Assembly: GCA_900551135.1 (NCBI GenBank) | Contig: URUX01000149.1 | Span: 1-6,077, forward strand | Direction of reading: 5' to 3' | Origin: an uncultured Clostridium sp. | Lineage (GTDB): Bacteria; Bacillota; Clostridia; Lachnospirales; Lachnospiraceae | DNA: 6,077 bases | Shown: positions 1-6,077 of the stretch, in pieces | Layout of the letters: the number at the start of each line of letters is the position of its first letter | How positions within the stretch are numbered: position 1 is the first letter of the stretch | The notes under the pieces: generated by a model | The model's input: only the letters and a program-made list of their open reading frames with translations | Told to the model about the DNA's origin: nothing | Databases searched by the model: none | Made by a program: the position numbers and the translations under genes

Positions 1-1495
1 CATTGCAAAATACAGTGTGCCAAACTCCTATAAGGCTGCGGCATATTTTGAAAAGGGATACCGTCTGGATGAAGCAGAGCAGATGATTTTAGATGAAATC
101 AATGGAGTTAACCTGAGGCAGGACTGCTCGGACTTCCATTTTACTACCATTTTGACCACCTATTTTAAGCATCAGGATGAGATGTCTGACAAGGTGAAAG
201 CAGTGATTAAGGATGCTGCTCTGCATTACCGGTACTGGATTGATGAGCCGGGAGATGATGTTATGTGGTTCTTTAGCGAAAACCATGCGCTGCTGTTCCA
301 CACCTGCCAGTATTTGGCCGGCCGTCTGTTCCCGGACGAGTTGTTTACCAACAGTGGAAAGCTTGGAGCAGAAGTCAGCGCCAGAGGCAGGGAACTGTTA
401 GAAGAGTGGTTTGAGGAATTTTTCCGGGAGTTCATTACAGAGTGGAATTCCAACGCCTATATTCCGGTAGACGTTCATGGACTGGCTGCAATTTATAATG
501 TAACCGATAAAGAAGATAAGCTTCATGAAATGGCGAAAAAGGCTCTGGATATGGTCAGCTACAGTCTGGCAGTCAACGCGCATAAAGGGGCAGTAATGAC
601 CAGCTTTGGAAGAACCTATGAAAAAGAGATGAAGGGCAACTACAATGCGGGAACCACAGCCCTGTTATATCTTTTCTACAATGAAGGCTTCCTGGCAAGA
701 AACGGAATGGGAAATGTGGCAGTAGCCTGCGGAGATTATGAAGCGCCTCAGGAATATAAAAAGTATATTACCTTAAAAGAAGGCCAGAGCCTGATTTTTG
801 AAAATACCCAGGGATTCGAGCAGCATGCAAACCTCTACACATACAAGAATAACGAGGTACAGCTTTCTACGGCCATTGGTTTTAAGCCATTCCAGAACGG
901 GTATCAGGAGCACATTTTACAGGCAGTCATTGATGAAACGGCTCAGGTGTTTATTAATCACCCGGGAGAAACCCATCCATACGGCAGCGGAAGGCCAAAC
1001 TTCTGGGCTGGAAACAGCGTACTGCCATTGGGAGTCCAGTATGAGAATCTGGCAATTCTGGTATTTGATACGCCAGTGGAAAACCGGATTGATTATACCC
1101 ATGCCTACATTCCGTTAAGTGAGTTTAACCAGTACAGTGGAGATGAACATACCATTGTAGTAGAAAAGGACGGAGGATATATTGGAGTGAAATCCATGAA
1201 CAGTCTGTCCATGGTCAGTAGCGGGCCAACTGCCCGCAGGGAATTCGTCAGCGGCGGAAGGAAGAATATCTGGGTGGTAAAGGTACAGACCAGAGCAGAG
1301 GCCGGAGAGATCGAAGATGTATTAGAAAATATGAAGACGATTGCCATTGAATGGAAGGAAGACGGCACTGTGCAGGTAACGGATAACGGAAAGGACTATG
1401 TGATTGGAACGGATCAGGTTCTTTTGGTAAATGGAGAAAAGGTTCATCATTATCCTATGGATCCGGCTGGAACTATCCGAGTGAAGGGAGAGTAA
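1..1495 (+). CDS. Uncharacterised (alpha/alpha)-toroid/beta-sandwich protein, putative polysaccharide lyase or glycosidase (5' partial)
   Basis: The reading frame is open from base 2 to the TAA at 1493-1495, so the gene starts beyond the left edge. A GTG at 17 could be read as a start but has no ribosome site before it. Residues below count from that GTG (492 aa). Roughly residues 1-230 are helical, with WFFSENH (84-90), FH (94-95), EWNSNAY (142-148), D152/H154 and GRTY (198-201). These Asn, His, Tyr and Arg residues sit in the way seen in toroid-fold lyases of the heparinase/alginate-lyase type. The rest is beta-rich, with NHPG (314-317), GRPNFWAGN (325-333), LPLGVQ (336-341) and THAYIP (361-366). 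I recognise this pattern from conserved proteins usually annotated as hypothetical in glycan loci; no specific function is established to my knowledge. The 4-base gap to the GH105 gene supports a role in the same pathway. A lyase making the GH105 substrate is an inference. Whether it is secreted cannot be seen, because the N-terminus is missing. Confidence 0.8.
   Translation, partial: IAKYSVPNSYKAAAYFEKGYRLDEAEQMILDEINGVNLRQDCSDFHFTTILTTYFKHQDEMSDKVKAVIKDAALHYRYWIDEPGDDVMWFFSENHALLFHTCQYLAGRLFPDELFTNSGKLGAEVSARGRELLEEWFEEFFREFITEWNSNAYIPVDVHGLAAIYNVTDKEDKLHEMAKKALDMVSYSLAVNAHKGAVMTSFGRTYEKEMKGNYNAGTTALLYLFYNEGFLARNGMGNVAVACGDYEAPQEYKKYITLKEGQSLIFENTQGFEQHANLYTYKNNEVQLSTAIGFKPFQNGYQEHILQAVIDETAQVFINHPGETHPYGSGRPNFWAGNSVLPLGVQYENLAILVFDTPVENRIDYTHAYIPLSEFNQYSGDEHTIVVEKDGGYIGVKSMNSLSMVSSGPTARREFVSGGRKNIWVVKVQTRAEAGEIEDVLENMKTIAIEWKEDGTVQVTDNGKDYVIGTDQVLLVNGEKVHHYPMDPAGTIRVKGE
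1484..1490 (+). promoter_or_regulatory. Ribosome binding site of the GH105 gene, embedded in the end of the upstream gene
   Basis: AAGGGAG lies 9 bases before the ATG at 1500 and within the last codons of the upstream gene, whose TAA is at 1493-1495. A TGA in the GH105 frame at 1482-1484 rules out any earlier start, so this site fixes the start. The arrangement suggests translational coupling of the two genes. Confidence 0.7.
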
Positions 1496-1499
1496 AGAG

Positions 1500-2573
1500 A
1501 TGAGCGTTTATGAAAATCGTTTGAATCTGGTTGCAGATGCCATGCTGACCATGAAAAACAATGGAATTGAGGAAAAGTTCCCGATCAGCCTGATCGATAT
1601 AGACTGCTGGGAATGGCCTCAGGGAGTTGGCCTTTATGGACTTTATAAATACTATGAGTTCAGTAAAGATGAGAAGATTTTAAACTTTCTGATTCAGTGG
1701 TTTGATGACCGGATAAAGGAAGGAATTCTGGAAAAAAACGTCAATACCACAGCTCCGATGCTGACATTAAGCTATGTATATGAGATTACGGGAAAAGAGG
1801 AATACCTGGATCTGATAAAGGAATGGACAGCCTGGATTATGGAAGAAAAAGGCCTGATTCGGACTGGAGACGGCTGCTTCCAGCACATGATTACCAAAAA
1901 TCCCAACCAGGGGGAAATCCTGATTGATACCCTGTTTATGACCGTTTTGTTTTTGGCAAGGGCAGGAGTGATTCTGCACCGCCAGGACTGCATTGATGAA
2001 GCAAATTACCAGTTCCTGCAGCACATCAAATACCTGCTGAATAAGCAGGAAGGTTTGTTCTACCACGGATTTAATTTTGACCGGAACAACAACTATGGCG
2101 AGATTATGTGGGGAAGAGGAAACAGCTGGTATACCGTTGCTATTATGGACTACATGGAAATGGCAGATTTGGATGAGGGTCTGAAGCGGCATTTTCTGAC
2201 TGTTTATGAAAACCAGGTAAAGGCTTTGAAAAAATATGCGGATTCGGAAGAAGGATTGTGGCATACGGTCATTAATGACAGCAGTTCCTATATTGAACTG
2301 TCTGCCAGCGCCGGTTTCCTGTGCGGGATGATGAAGGGTATCCGAAAAGGCGTTATTTCAAAGGACGAGTATGGAGCAACCGTACAGAAGGCGCTCTCTC
2401 ATCTGCTGGATTATATCGGTGAGGATGGCGTTGTAAAAAATGTATCCTATGGAACGCCCATTGGAGAAAATGCAGAATTTTATAAAAACATCATCTGCTG
2501 TCCTATGACCTATGGACAGGCCATGATGATTATGGCATTGCAGGAGGCAATGAGATATACGACAGAAAGGTAA
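1500..2573 (+). CDS. GH105/GH88-type unsaturated rhamnogalacturonyl/glucuronyl hydrolase (YteR/YesR-like)
   Basis: A 357-aa predicted cytoplasmic enzyme that removes a 4,5-unsaturated uronic acid from the non-reducing end of oligosaccharides made by a polysaccharide lyase. Family members act by hydrating the enol-ether double bond. Visible signatures are WEWPQGVGLYGLYKYYE (37-53), NTTAPML (82-88), LIDTLFM (141-147), YHGF (188-191), WGRGNSWY (204-211) and PMTYGQA (335-341). Asp143 in LIDTLFM matches the general acid/base Asp of B. subtilis YteR, and His129 and His189 are likely subsite residues. Length fits the family (about 340-380 aa) and covers one complete (alpha/alpha)6 barrel. There is no signal peptide, and an in-frame TGA at 1482-1484 excludes a longer start. 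It starts 4 bases after the preceding gene and ends 7 bases before the AraC gene. Family assignment is firm. Whether the sugar is unsaturated GlcA or GalA cannot be read from sequence; the CE15 gene nearby favours glucuronate. Confidence 0.93.
   Translation: MSVYENRLNLVADAMLTMKNNGIEEKFPISLIDIDCWEWPQGVGLYGLYKYYEFSKDEKILNFLIQWFDDRIKEGILEKNVNTTAPMLTLSYVYEITGKEEYLDLIKEWTAWIMEEKGLIRTGDGCFQHMITKNPNQGEILIDTLFMTVLFLARAGVILHRQDCIDEANYQFLQHIKYLLNKQEGLFYHGFNFDRNNNYGEIMWGRGNSWYTVAIMDYMEMADLDEGLKRHFLTVYENQVKALKKYADSEEGLWHTVINDSSSYIELSASAGFLCGMMKGIRKGVISKDEYGATVQKALSHLLDYIGEDGVVKNVSYGTPIGENAEFYKNIICCPMTYGQAMMIMALQEAMRYTTER
2564..2570 (+). promoter_or_regulatory. Ribosome binding site of the AraC-family gene
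   Basis: AGAAAGG ends 10 bases before the ATG at 2581 and lies in the final codons of the GH105 gene. It is a weaker match than the sites before the solute-binding and esterase genes, which fits lower expression of a regulator. A TGA at 2578-2580, directly before the ATG and in its frame, fixes the start. Confidence 0.5.
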
Positions 2574-2580
2574 CGGCTGA

Positions 2581-3489
2581 ATGAAGAAAAAGGTGTTTTT
2601 TGAAGAATTTGGATCATTATATTATTTCCATGGTTCCACCCAGAACTGGAAGATGCAGGGATTTCACTTCCATAAGCAATACGAAATTATCTTATTTATG
2701 TGTGATGGAGCAAGGCTGGAAATAAAAAACAGAATTTATAATACAAAAGCAGGAGACATCTTTTTTATCAATAGCACGGAATACCATCGCACAGAAGGAA
2801 AAGAAGGCGAGGATTACAAACGGTATGTGCTGATGTTTGAACCAGAAAGTATTGTGCCTTTATCAGAGGCCTTCGGATTTAATTTTACCAGTTTGTTTGA
2901 AGAATACCAGGAAGAGTATACCAATCATCTCCATTTGACAGGAAAGAACCTGAAACTAGTGGAAGACAAGATGCAGAATGTAGAAAAAAACATAGTCAAA
3001 GATTTCTCAAATGTATTCAACAAAAATAATGCCAGGATTGCAGTGCTGGATTTGCTGAACACATTAAATGAGATGTTTGACACCCTTGTAAAGGCAGACA
3101 CGGCTTACGAGGATGGAAACTCCTCTGAAATTGTGGGAGGGGATAAAACCAGGCTGATTCCTTACAGAAGCCGGATAGAAGAACTGAAGAAATACATTGT
3201 CCGCCACATCGATGAAAAACTGGAACTGGATGAACTGGCAGAAGTCTTTTACGTAAACCGGTACTATCTGAGCCATTACTTTAAAAAAGAAACAGGGTTT
3301 ACCTTGAATCAGTACATTACCAATCAGAAAATCATCGCAGCCAAAAAGATGCTCAACAGCGGATTATCGGTGACAGAGGTGGCGATGGGTCTGTCTTACA
3401 ACAGCGACAGCCATTTTATTTCGACCTTTAAAAAGATAACCGGTATCACACCGGGAAAGTATGCAAAACAAAAAGAGGAAAATCAATAA
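2581..3489 (+). CDS. AraC-family transcriptional regulator with N-terminal cupin sensor domain
   Basis: A 302-aa DNA-binding regulator, probably an activator responding to a sugar from this pathway. Residues about 20-90 form a cupin-like AraC ligand-binding domain, with the FHFHKQYEI segment (28-36), AGDIFFI (57-63) and His69; His29, His31 and His69 are in the usual cupin places. A helical region follows, then a loose polar linker (about 172-194). The C-terminal domain (about 197-297) has both helix-turn-helix units: LELDELAEVFYVNRYYLSHYFKK (214-236) and LSVTEVAMGLSYNSDSHFISTFKKITGITPGKY (262-294, read as two adjoining helices). The second carries the family hallmark ending in TGITPGKY. Length is normal for the family. 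The gene lies between the GH105 and solute-binding genes, and the only plausible start is 2581. Co-transcription with its likely targets implies feedback. The inducer and operator are unknown; no operator can be pointed to in the window. Confidence 0.93.
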   Translation: MKKKVFFEEFGSLYYFHGSTQNWKMQGFHFHKQYEIILFMCDGARLEIKNRIYNTKAGDIFFINSTEYHRTEGKEGEDYKRYVLMFEPESIVPLSEAFGFNFTSLFEEYQEEYTNHLHLTGKNLKLVEDKMQNVEKNIVKDFSNVFNKNNARIAVLDLLNTLNEMFDTLVKADTAYEDGNSSEIVGGDKTRLIPYRSRIEELKKYIVRHIDEKLELDELAEVFYVNRYYLSHYFKKETGFTLNQYITNQKIIAAKKMLNSGLSVTEVAMGLSYNSDSHFISTFKKITGITPGKYAKQKEENQ

Positions 3490-3512
3490 TCATATTATTC
3501 CATATCAAAAAC

Positions 3513-3528
3513 GAAGGAGAGAAAGGAG
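3513..3528 (+). promoter_or_regulatory. Strong, duplicated Shine-Dalgarno sequence before the solute-binding protein gene
   Basis: GAAGGAG (3513-3519) and AAAGGAG (3522-3528) lie in tandem in the 45-base gap after the AraC gene. The second ends 6 bases before the ATG at 3535 and is the functional candidate. The first is 15 bases away and could act only as a standby site. This fits the high expression usual for binding proteins. No convincing -35/-10 pair is seen in the gap. Confidence 0.6.
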
Positions 3529-3534
3529 ATTATT

Positions 3535-4845
3535 ATGAGAAAGATTTTAGCAGGAATGTTAGCAGGAGCAATGGTGCTGGGAACCCTTACAGGATGCTCT
3601 GGAGGACAGGAAAAAACAGAAACGGCTGCATCTGCTGCAGCTACGACGGAGGCAGCGGGAAAAGAAGAAGCAGCCAGCGGAGAGGTGAAAACCCTGGACG
3701 TGGTCTGGTTCAGCGATGGAAAAGAAGGCGAGTCCTTTATGCGTCTGGCAGAAGAGTATATGGAATCCCATCCGGATATTAAGATTGAACTGATTGAAGT
3801 TCCGTATGCCGATGTAGACAATAAGCTGAAAAACATGCTGAATGCAGGAGAGCAGCCGGCTATGGCAAGATTGACCAACTTGGGTGTAGTCCAGAATCAG
3901 TTAATCGACTTAAACGAGTACGTATCCGATCCGGAAGCATTTAAAAATAACTTTGGTACTGGCTTGAGAACCGATTTTGACGGTAAATTCCTGGCTGCTC
4001 CTATGGATGTAACCGCGAACGGTATTATTTACAACAAGACTGCATTTGAGCAGGCAGGGGTGGAAGTGCCTCAGTCAGAAGAAGACATCTGGACCTGGGA
4101 AGAGTATGAAGAAGCATTAAAGAAAGTAATGGAAGGAAGTGACTGCAAATACGGCATGGTATTTGACTTTTCTGCCATGAGATTTGCAACACTGCTGTAT
4201 CAGGCAGGCGGAAGTCTGTTAAATGAGGATATGACAGCTTCTAATATTAATTCCCCAGAGATGAGAAGAGCATTAGAATGGTTTAAGAAACTCCATGATG
4301 ATGGTATTATGCCGACTTCTGTATGGCTGGGAGCAGAGAATCCTAACGAAATGTTCCGTACCGGTCAGGTAGCAACCCATTTTGCAGGCAGCTGGATGAT
4401 TGCAAACTACAAAGACCAGATTACCGATTTTGAGTGGGGCGTAACCTATCTTCCAAAAGATGCAGAGCGTGCAACCGTTCCTGGCGGAAAATGGCTGGGC
4501 GCGTTTGCAGGAACCGGCGTAGAAAAGGAAGCTGCTGAGTTTATCGAGTGGATTTCCCAGCCAGAACAGAATGCCCGTTACTGCAAAGAAAATTACTATC
4601 TGTCCCAGGTAAAGGGAAATGAAGCGTTAGATTATGATTTTGGCGCAGAATATTTTGAAATTTTCTCCAATGAACTGAATGCAAGCAGCGAGATTCCAGG
4701 TAAGGAATGGGGATATCAGGCATTTACCAATGCGATCTCGACCGATATGAAGAATGGCATTTCTGAAATGCTTGCAGGTAATGTTACGACAGACGAATTG
4801 ATTGAAAATATTGATCAGATAGCAACTGACTTTTTAGCAGAATAA
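3535..4845 (+). CDS. ABC transporter extracellular sugar-binding lipoprotein (family 1 solute-binding protein)
   Basis: A 436-aa substrate-capture lipoprotein of a CUT1-type carbohydrate importer, anchored to the outer face of the membrane. The signal peptide is clear: MRK, a hydrophobic stretch (about 4-17), then the lipobox LTGC (18-21) with Cys21 as the lipidated residue. An Ala/Glu/Thr/Lys-rich linker (about 22-52) leads to the mature fold, which begins LDVVWFSDGKEGE (54-66). Family features include YADVDNKLKNML (91-102), the GIIYNKTAFEQAGVEVP segment (163-179), WTWEEYEEAL (186-195), FRTGQVATHFAGSW (274-287) and GGKWLGAFAGT (317-327). Several Trp residues (187, 264, 287, 301, 320) could stack on sugar rings. 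Length is typical. The start has an excellent ribosome site. No permease or ATPase gene follows, which is unusual, so the partners must lie elsewhere. The ligand is not readable from sequence; context suggests an acidic oligosaccharide. Confidence 0.95.
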   Translation: MRKILAGMLAGAMVLGTLTGCSGGQEKTETAASAAATTEAAGKEEAASGEVKTLDVVWFSDGKEGESFMRLAEEYMESHPDIKIELIEVPYADVDNKLKNMLNAGEQPAMARLTNLGVVQNQLIDLNEYVSDPEAFKNNFGTGLRTDFDGKFLAAPMDVTANGIIYNKTAFEQAGVEVPQSEEDIWTWEEYEEALKKVMEGSDCKYGMVFDFSAMRFATLLYQAGGSLLNEDMTASNINSPEMRRALEWFKKLHDDGIMPTSVWLGAENPNEMFRTGQVATHFAGSWMIANYKDQITDFEWGVTYLPKDAERATVPGGKWLGAFAGTGVEKEAAEFIEWISQPEQNARYCKENYYLSQVKGNEALDYDFGAEYFEIFSNELNASSEIPGKEWGYQAFTNAISTDMKNGISEMLAGNVTTDELIENIDQIATDFLAE

Positions 4846-4869
4846 AAGAACATACGAAATAAATGAGCA

Positions 4870-4901
4870 GATGCGGCTTTCCTGTTTGGGGAGGCCGCAT
4901 C
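4870..4901 (+). terminator. GC-rich stem-loop between the solute-binding and CE15 genes; possible partial terminator or mRNA-stabilising hairpin
   Basis: GATGCGGCTTTCC (4870-4882) pairs with GGGAGGCCGCATC (4889-4901) as a 13-bp stem with two G-U pairs and a 6-base loop, TGTTTG. It starts 24 bases after the solute-binding protein stop. No U-tract follows directly; the nearest is TTTTT at 4916-4920, 14 bases beyond the stem. It is therefore not a textbook intrinsic terminator. It could lower read-through into the esterase gene or protect the 3' end of the abundant binding-protein mRNA. Confidence 0.5.
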
Positions 4902-4922
4902 CATTGTCAGAACCATTTTTAC

Positions 4923-4928
4923 AAGGAG
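4923..4928 (+). promoter_or_regulatory. Ribosome binding site of the CE15 esterase gene
   Basis: AAGGAG ends 7 bases before the ATG at 4936. It decides the start: the frame is closed by TGA at 4864-4866 and contains no ATG, GTG or TTG between that stop and 4936. This also shows that no N-terminal signal peptide has been missed. Confidence 0.75.
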
Positions 4929-4935
4929 AAGAAAC

Positions 4936-6054
4936 ATGAGGGAAGCGTGGAAAAAATTGCCGAACCCAATGATATGCAGGGATGGCACAAGGGTAAGAAC
5001 AGTGCAGGAATGGGAAGAACAGAGACGGCCGGAGATTTTAGAAATGCTGGAGCAGATGGAATATGGAAGGGTTCCGGAAGAAGAACTTTCGGCTTCCATC
5101 CATCTTGTGGATACGGCGGAGTCCGATAACATTATGGAAGGAAGAGCCGTAAGAAAGACGGTGGAGGTCGAGGCCAGAAGAGGGGACAGACAGTTTGCGT
5201 TTTCCTTTGTTGTGTTTGTTCCGAAAGCAGTCAGAAAGGCTCCGGTCTTTATTACCATATGCAACCGGGGAACCCGTGACAGCGAGCCATCCAGAGATTT
5301 TTTAAGTTCCTTCTGGCCGGCAGAAACCATTTTGTCCAGGGGATATGCGGCCGCTGTGTTCCGCACCCAGGAAGTGGCCCCAGACTATGAGGAAGGATTT
5401 TCTACCGGATTTCACAGATTGTTTCCAGAGTATAGCGGGAGGAATACGATCCGTCCGGACAATCTGTATGGTGCCATCAGCGCCTGGTCCTGGGCGGTCA
5501 GCAGAATCGTCGATTACATAGAGACAGATCCGGATTTAGATGAAAAACGGATTGCCGTTGTGGGACACTCAAGGGGAGGAAAGACGGCTCTCTGGACGGC
5601 AGCCAGGGACAAGCGGGTGAAAATGGCTGCTGCAAGCTGTGCGGGAAGCAGCGGAGACGCATTATCCAGGGGCAATACGGGAGAACGGATTGCAGATATT
5701 ACGGATAAGTTTTCGTATTGGTTCTGCCCCGGATATAAAAAATACAGCAACAGAGAAGAAGAACTTCCTTTTGACCAGCATATGCTTTTAAGCCTGATTG
5801 CCCCAAGATTTCTCTATACATCAGCCAGAACCAGGGATGGCTGGGCAGACCCTGAGGGGCAGTTTCAGTCCCTGTTGGAAGCCAGTCCTGTTTATGAACT
5901 TTATGGAAAGGAGGGAATCCGAAAAGGCAGCCGCCAGCAGCCGGAAACCCCTTTGAAAGACGGCTGTATCGGCCACCATTTCAAAACCGGCCCTCACGAA
6001 CTGGATGAGTATGACTGGAACTGTTATCTGGACTTTGCAGATTTGCATTTATAA
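4936..6054 (+). CDS. CE15 family carbohydrate esterase (glucuronoyl esterase-like alpha/beta hydrolase), predicted cytoplasmic
   Basis: A 372-aa serine hydrolase of the 4-O-methyl-glucuronoyl methylesterase type. Characterised members split esters between the glucuronic acid carboxylate and an alcohol, for example lignin-xylan links. Family landmarks in order: LPNP (8-11), DGTRV (16-20), QRRPEILEMLEQMEYGRVP (29-47), SRGYAAAVFRTQEVAPDYEEGF (134-155), NLYGAISAWSW (176-186), the nucleophile elbow GHSRGGK (210-216, Ser212), NTGERIADI (247-255), FDQHMLLSLIAPR (279-291), DGWADPEGQF (301-310) and GHHFKTGPHELDEYDW (346-361). Arg213, Lys216, Glu250 and Trp303 match substrate-binding residues of bacterial CE15 enzymes. 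His354 is the likely catalytic His (His348 the alternative). The usual acid after the nucleophile strand is absent (SCAGSSG, 234-240), so Asp301 probably serves. There is no signal peptide, unlike most known members. Length equals a bare catalytic domain. The gene ends with TAA followed in frame by TGA. Family is firm; the true substrate is unknown. Confidence 0.9.
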   Translation: MREAWKKLPNPMICRDGTRVRTVQEWEEQRRPEILEMLEQMEYGRVPEEELSASIHLVDTAESDNIMEGRAVRKTVEVEARRGDRQFAFSFVVFVPKAVRKAPVFITICNRGTRDSEPSRDFLSSFWPAETILSRGYAAAVFRTQEVAPDYEEGFSTGFHRLFPEYSGRNTIRPDNLYGAISAWSWAVSRIVDYIETDPDLDEKRIAVVGHSRGGKTALWTAARDKRVKMAAASCAGSSGDALSRGNTGERIADITDKFSYWFCPGYKKYSNREEELPFDQHMLLSLIAPRFLYTSARTRDGWADPEGQFQSLLEASPVYELYGKEGIRKGSRQQPETPLKDGCIGHHFKTGPHELDEYDWNCYLDFADLHL

Positions 6055-6077
6055 TGAAATAAAGAAAACAACCGGCC
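6055..6077. other. Short 3' tail after the CE15 gene
   Basis: A-rich sequence follows the stop, beginning with a second in-frame stop (TGA 6055-6057) and ending in CCGGCC at the window edge. The GC-rich end could be the first arm of a terminator, but the window stops before any second arm can be seen. Confidence 0.2.

Noticed and set aside
17..19. GTG as the true start of gene 1
   Set aside because: The frame is open up to the window edge, no ribosome site precedes it, and the preceding codons read smoothly into the helical domain. The gene is better described as 5' partial.
1767..2264. 165-aa open frame on the - strand
   Set aside because: It lies wholly opposite the well-supported GH105 gene. 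Its translation shows no recognisable domain and it has no credible ribosome site.
2935..2963. TTGACA at 2935-2940 as an internal -35 box (and another at 3077-3082)
   Set aside because: No TATAAT-like -10 element lies 16-18 bases downstream of either. Both are within conserved coding sequence of the AraC gene.
3491..3505. CATAT direct repeat with 10-base spacing before the binding-protein gene, as an AraC operator
   Set aside because: Five-base AT-rich repeats are expected by chance, and no second copy is seen elsewhere in the window.
4863..5129. 88-aa + strand open frame overlapping the hairpin and the CE15 start
   Set aside because: It has no ribosome site, runs through the stem-loop, and is out of frame with the CE15 gene, whose own start has a strong site.
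4815..5366. 183-aa open frame on the - strand spanning the hairpin and the start of the CE15 gene
   Set aside because: It overlaps the CE15 coding region and the end of the binding-protein gene. Its translation is low-complexity Ser/Leu-rich, typical of an antisense shadow.

Overview
The window looks like a carbohydrate-utilisation locus of a Gram-positive Bacillota bacterium, most likely a gut or rumen clostridium of the Lachnospiraceae type. The reasons are strong AGGAG-type ribosome sites, tight same-strand gene packing, a lipoprotein solute-binding protein with a typical clostridial signal peptide, and moderate GC. The genus cannot be told from this sequence. There are five genes, all on the + strand, and almost no non-coding DNA. 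I see no RNA gene, mobile element, CRISPR array or origin.

Layout: (1) bases 1-1495, the 3' part of a large conserved but uncharacterised protein that looks like an (alpha/alpha)-toroid plus beta-sandwich carbohydrate-active protein, cut by the left edge; (2) 1500-2573, a GH105/GH88-type unsaturated uronyl hydrolase; (3) 2581-3489, an AraC-family regulator with an N-terminal cupin sensor; (4) 3535-4845, a lipoprotein sugar-binding protein of an ABC importer; (5) a 90-base gap holding a 13-bp hairpin; (6) 4936-6054, a CE15 glucuronoyl-esterase-family hydrolase. Gaps between the first four genes are 4, 7 and 45 bases, so these probably form one transcript, with the hairpin partly separating the esterase gene.

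Working model (inference): the lipoprotein captures an acidic oligosaccharide outside the cell and an ABC permease not present in this window imports it. The CE15 enzyme then removes an ester from a glucuronic acid carboxylate. A lyase, for which gene 1 is the only candidate here, would create a 4,5-unsaturated uronate at the chain end, and the GH105 enzyme would cut it off. The AraC protein would sense a sugar intermediate and control the locus. Neither the GH105 nor the CE15 protein has a signal peptide, and in-frame stops just upstream exclude a longer start for both. This points to processing in the cytoplasm.

The most interesting points are the apparently cytoplasmic CE15 enzyme that lacks the canonical catalytic acid, its pairing with an unsaturated uronyl hydrolase, and the uncharacterised gene 1 as a possible new lyase or glycosidase family.
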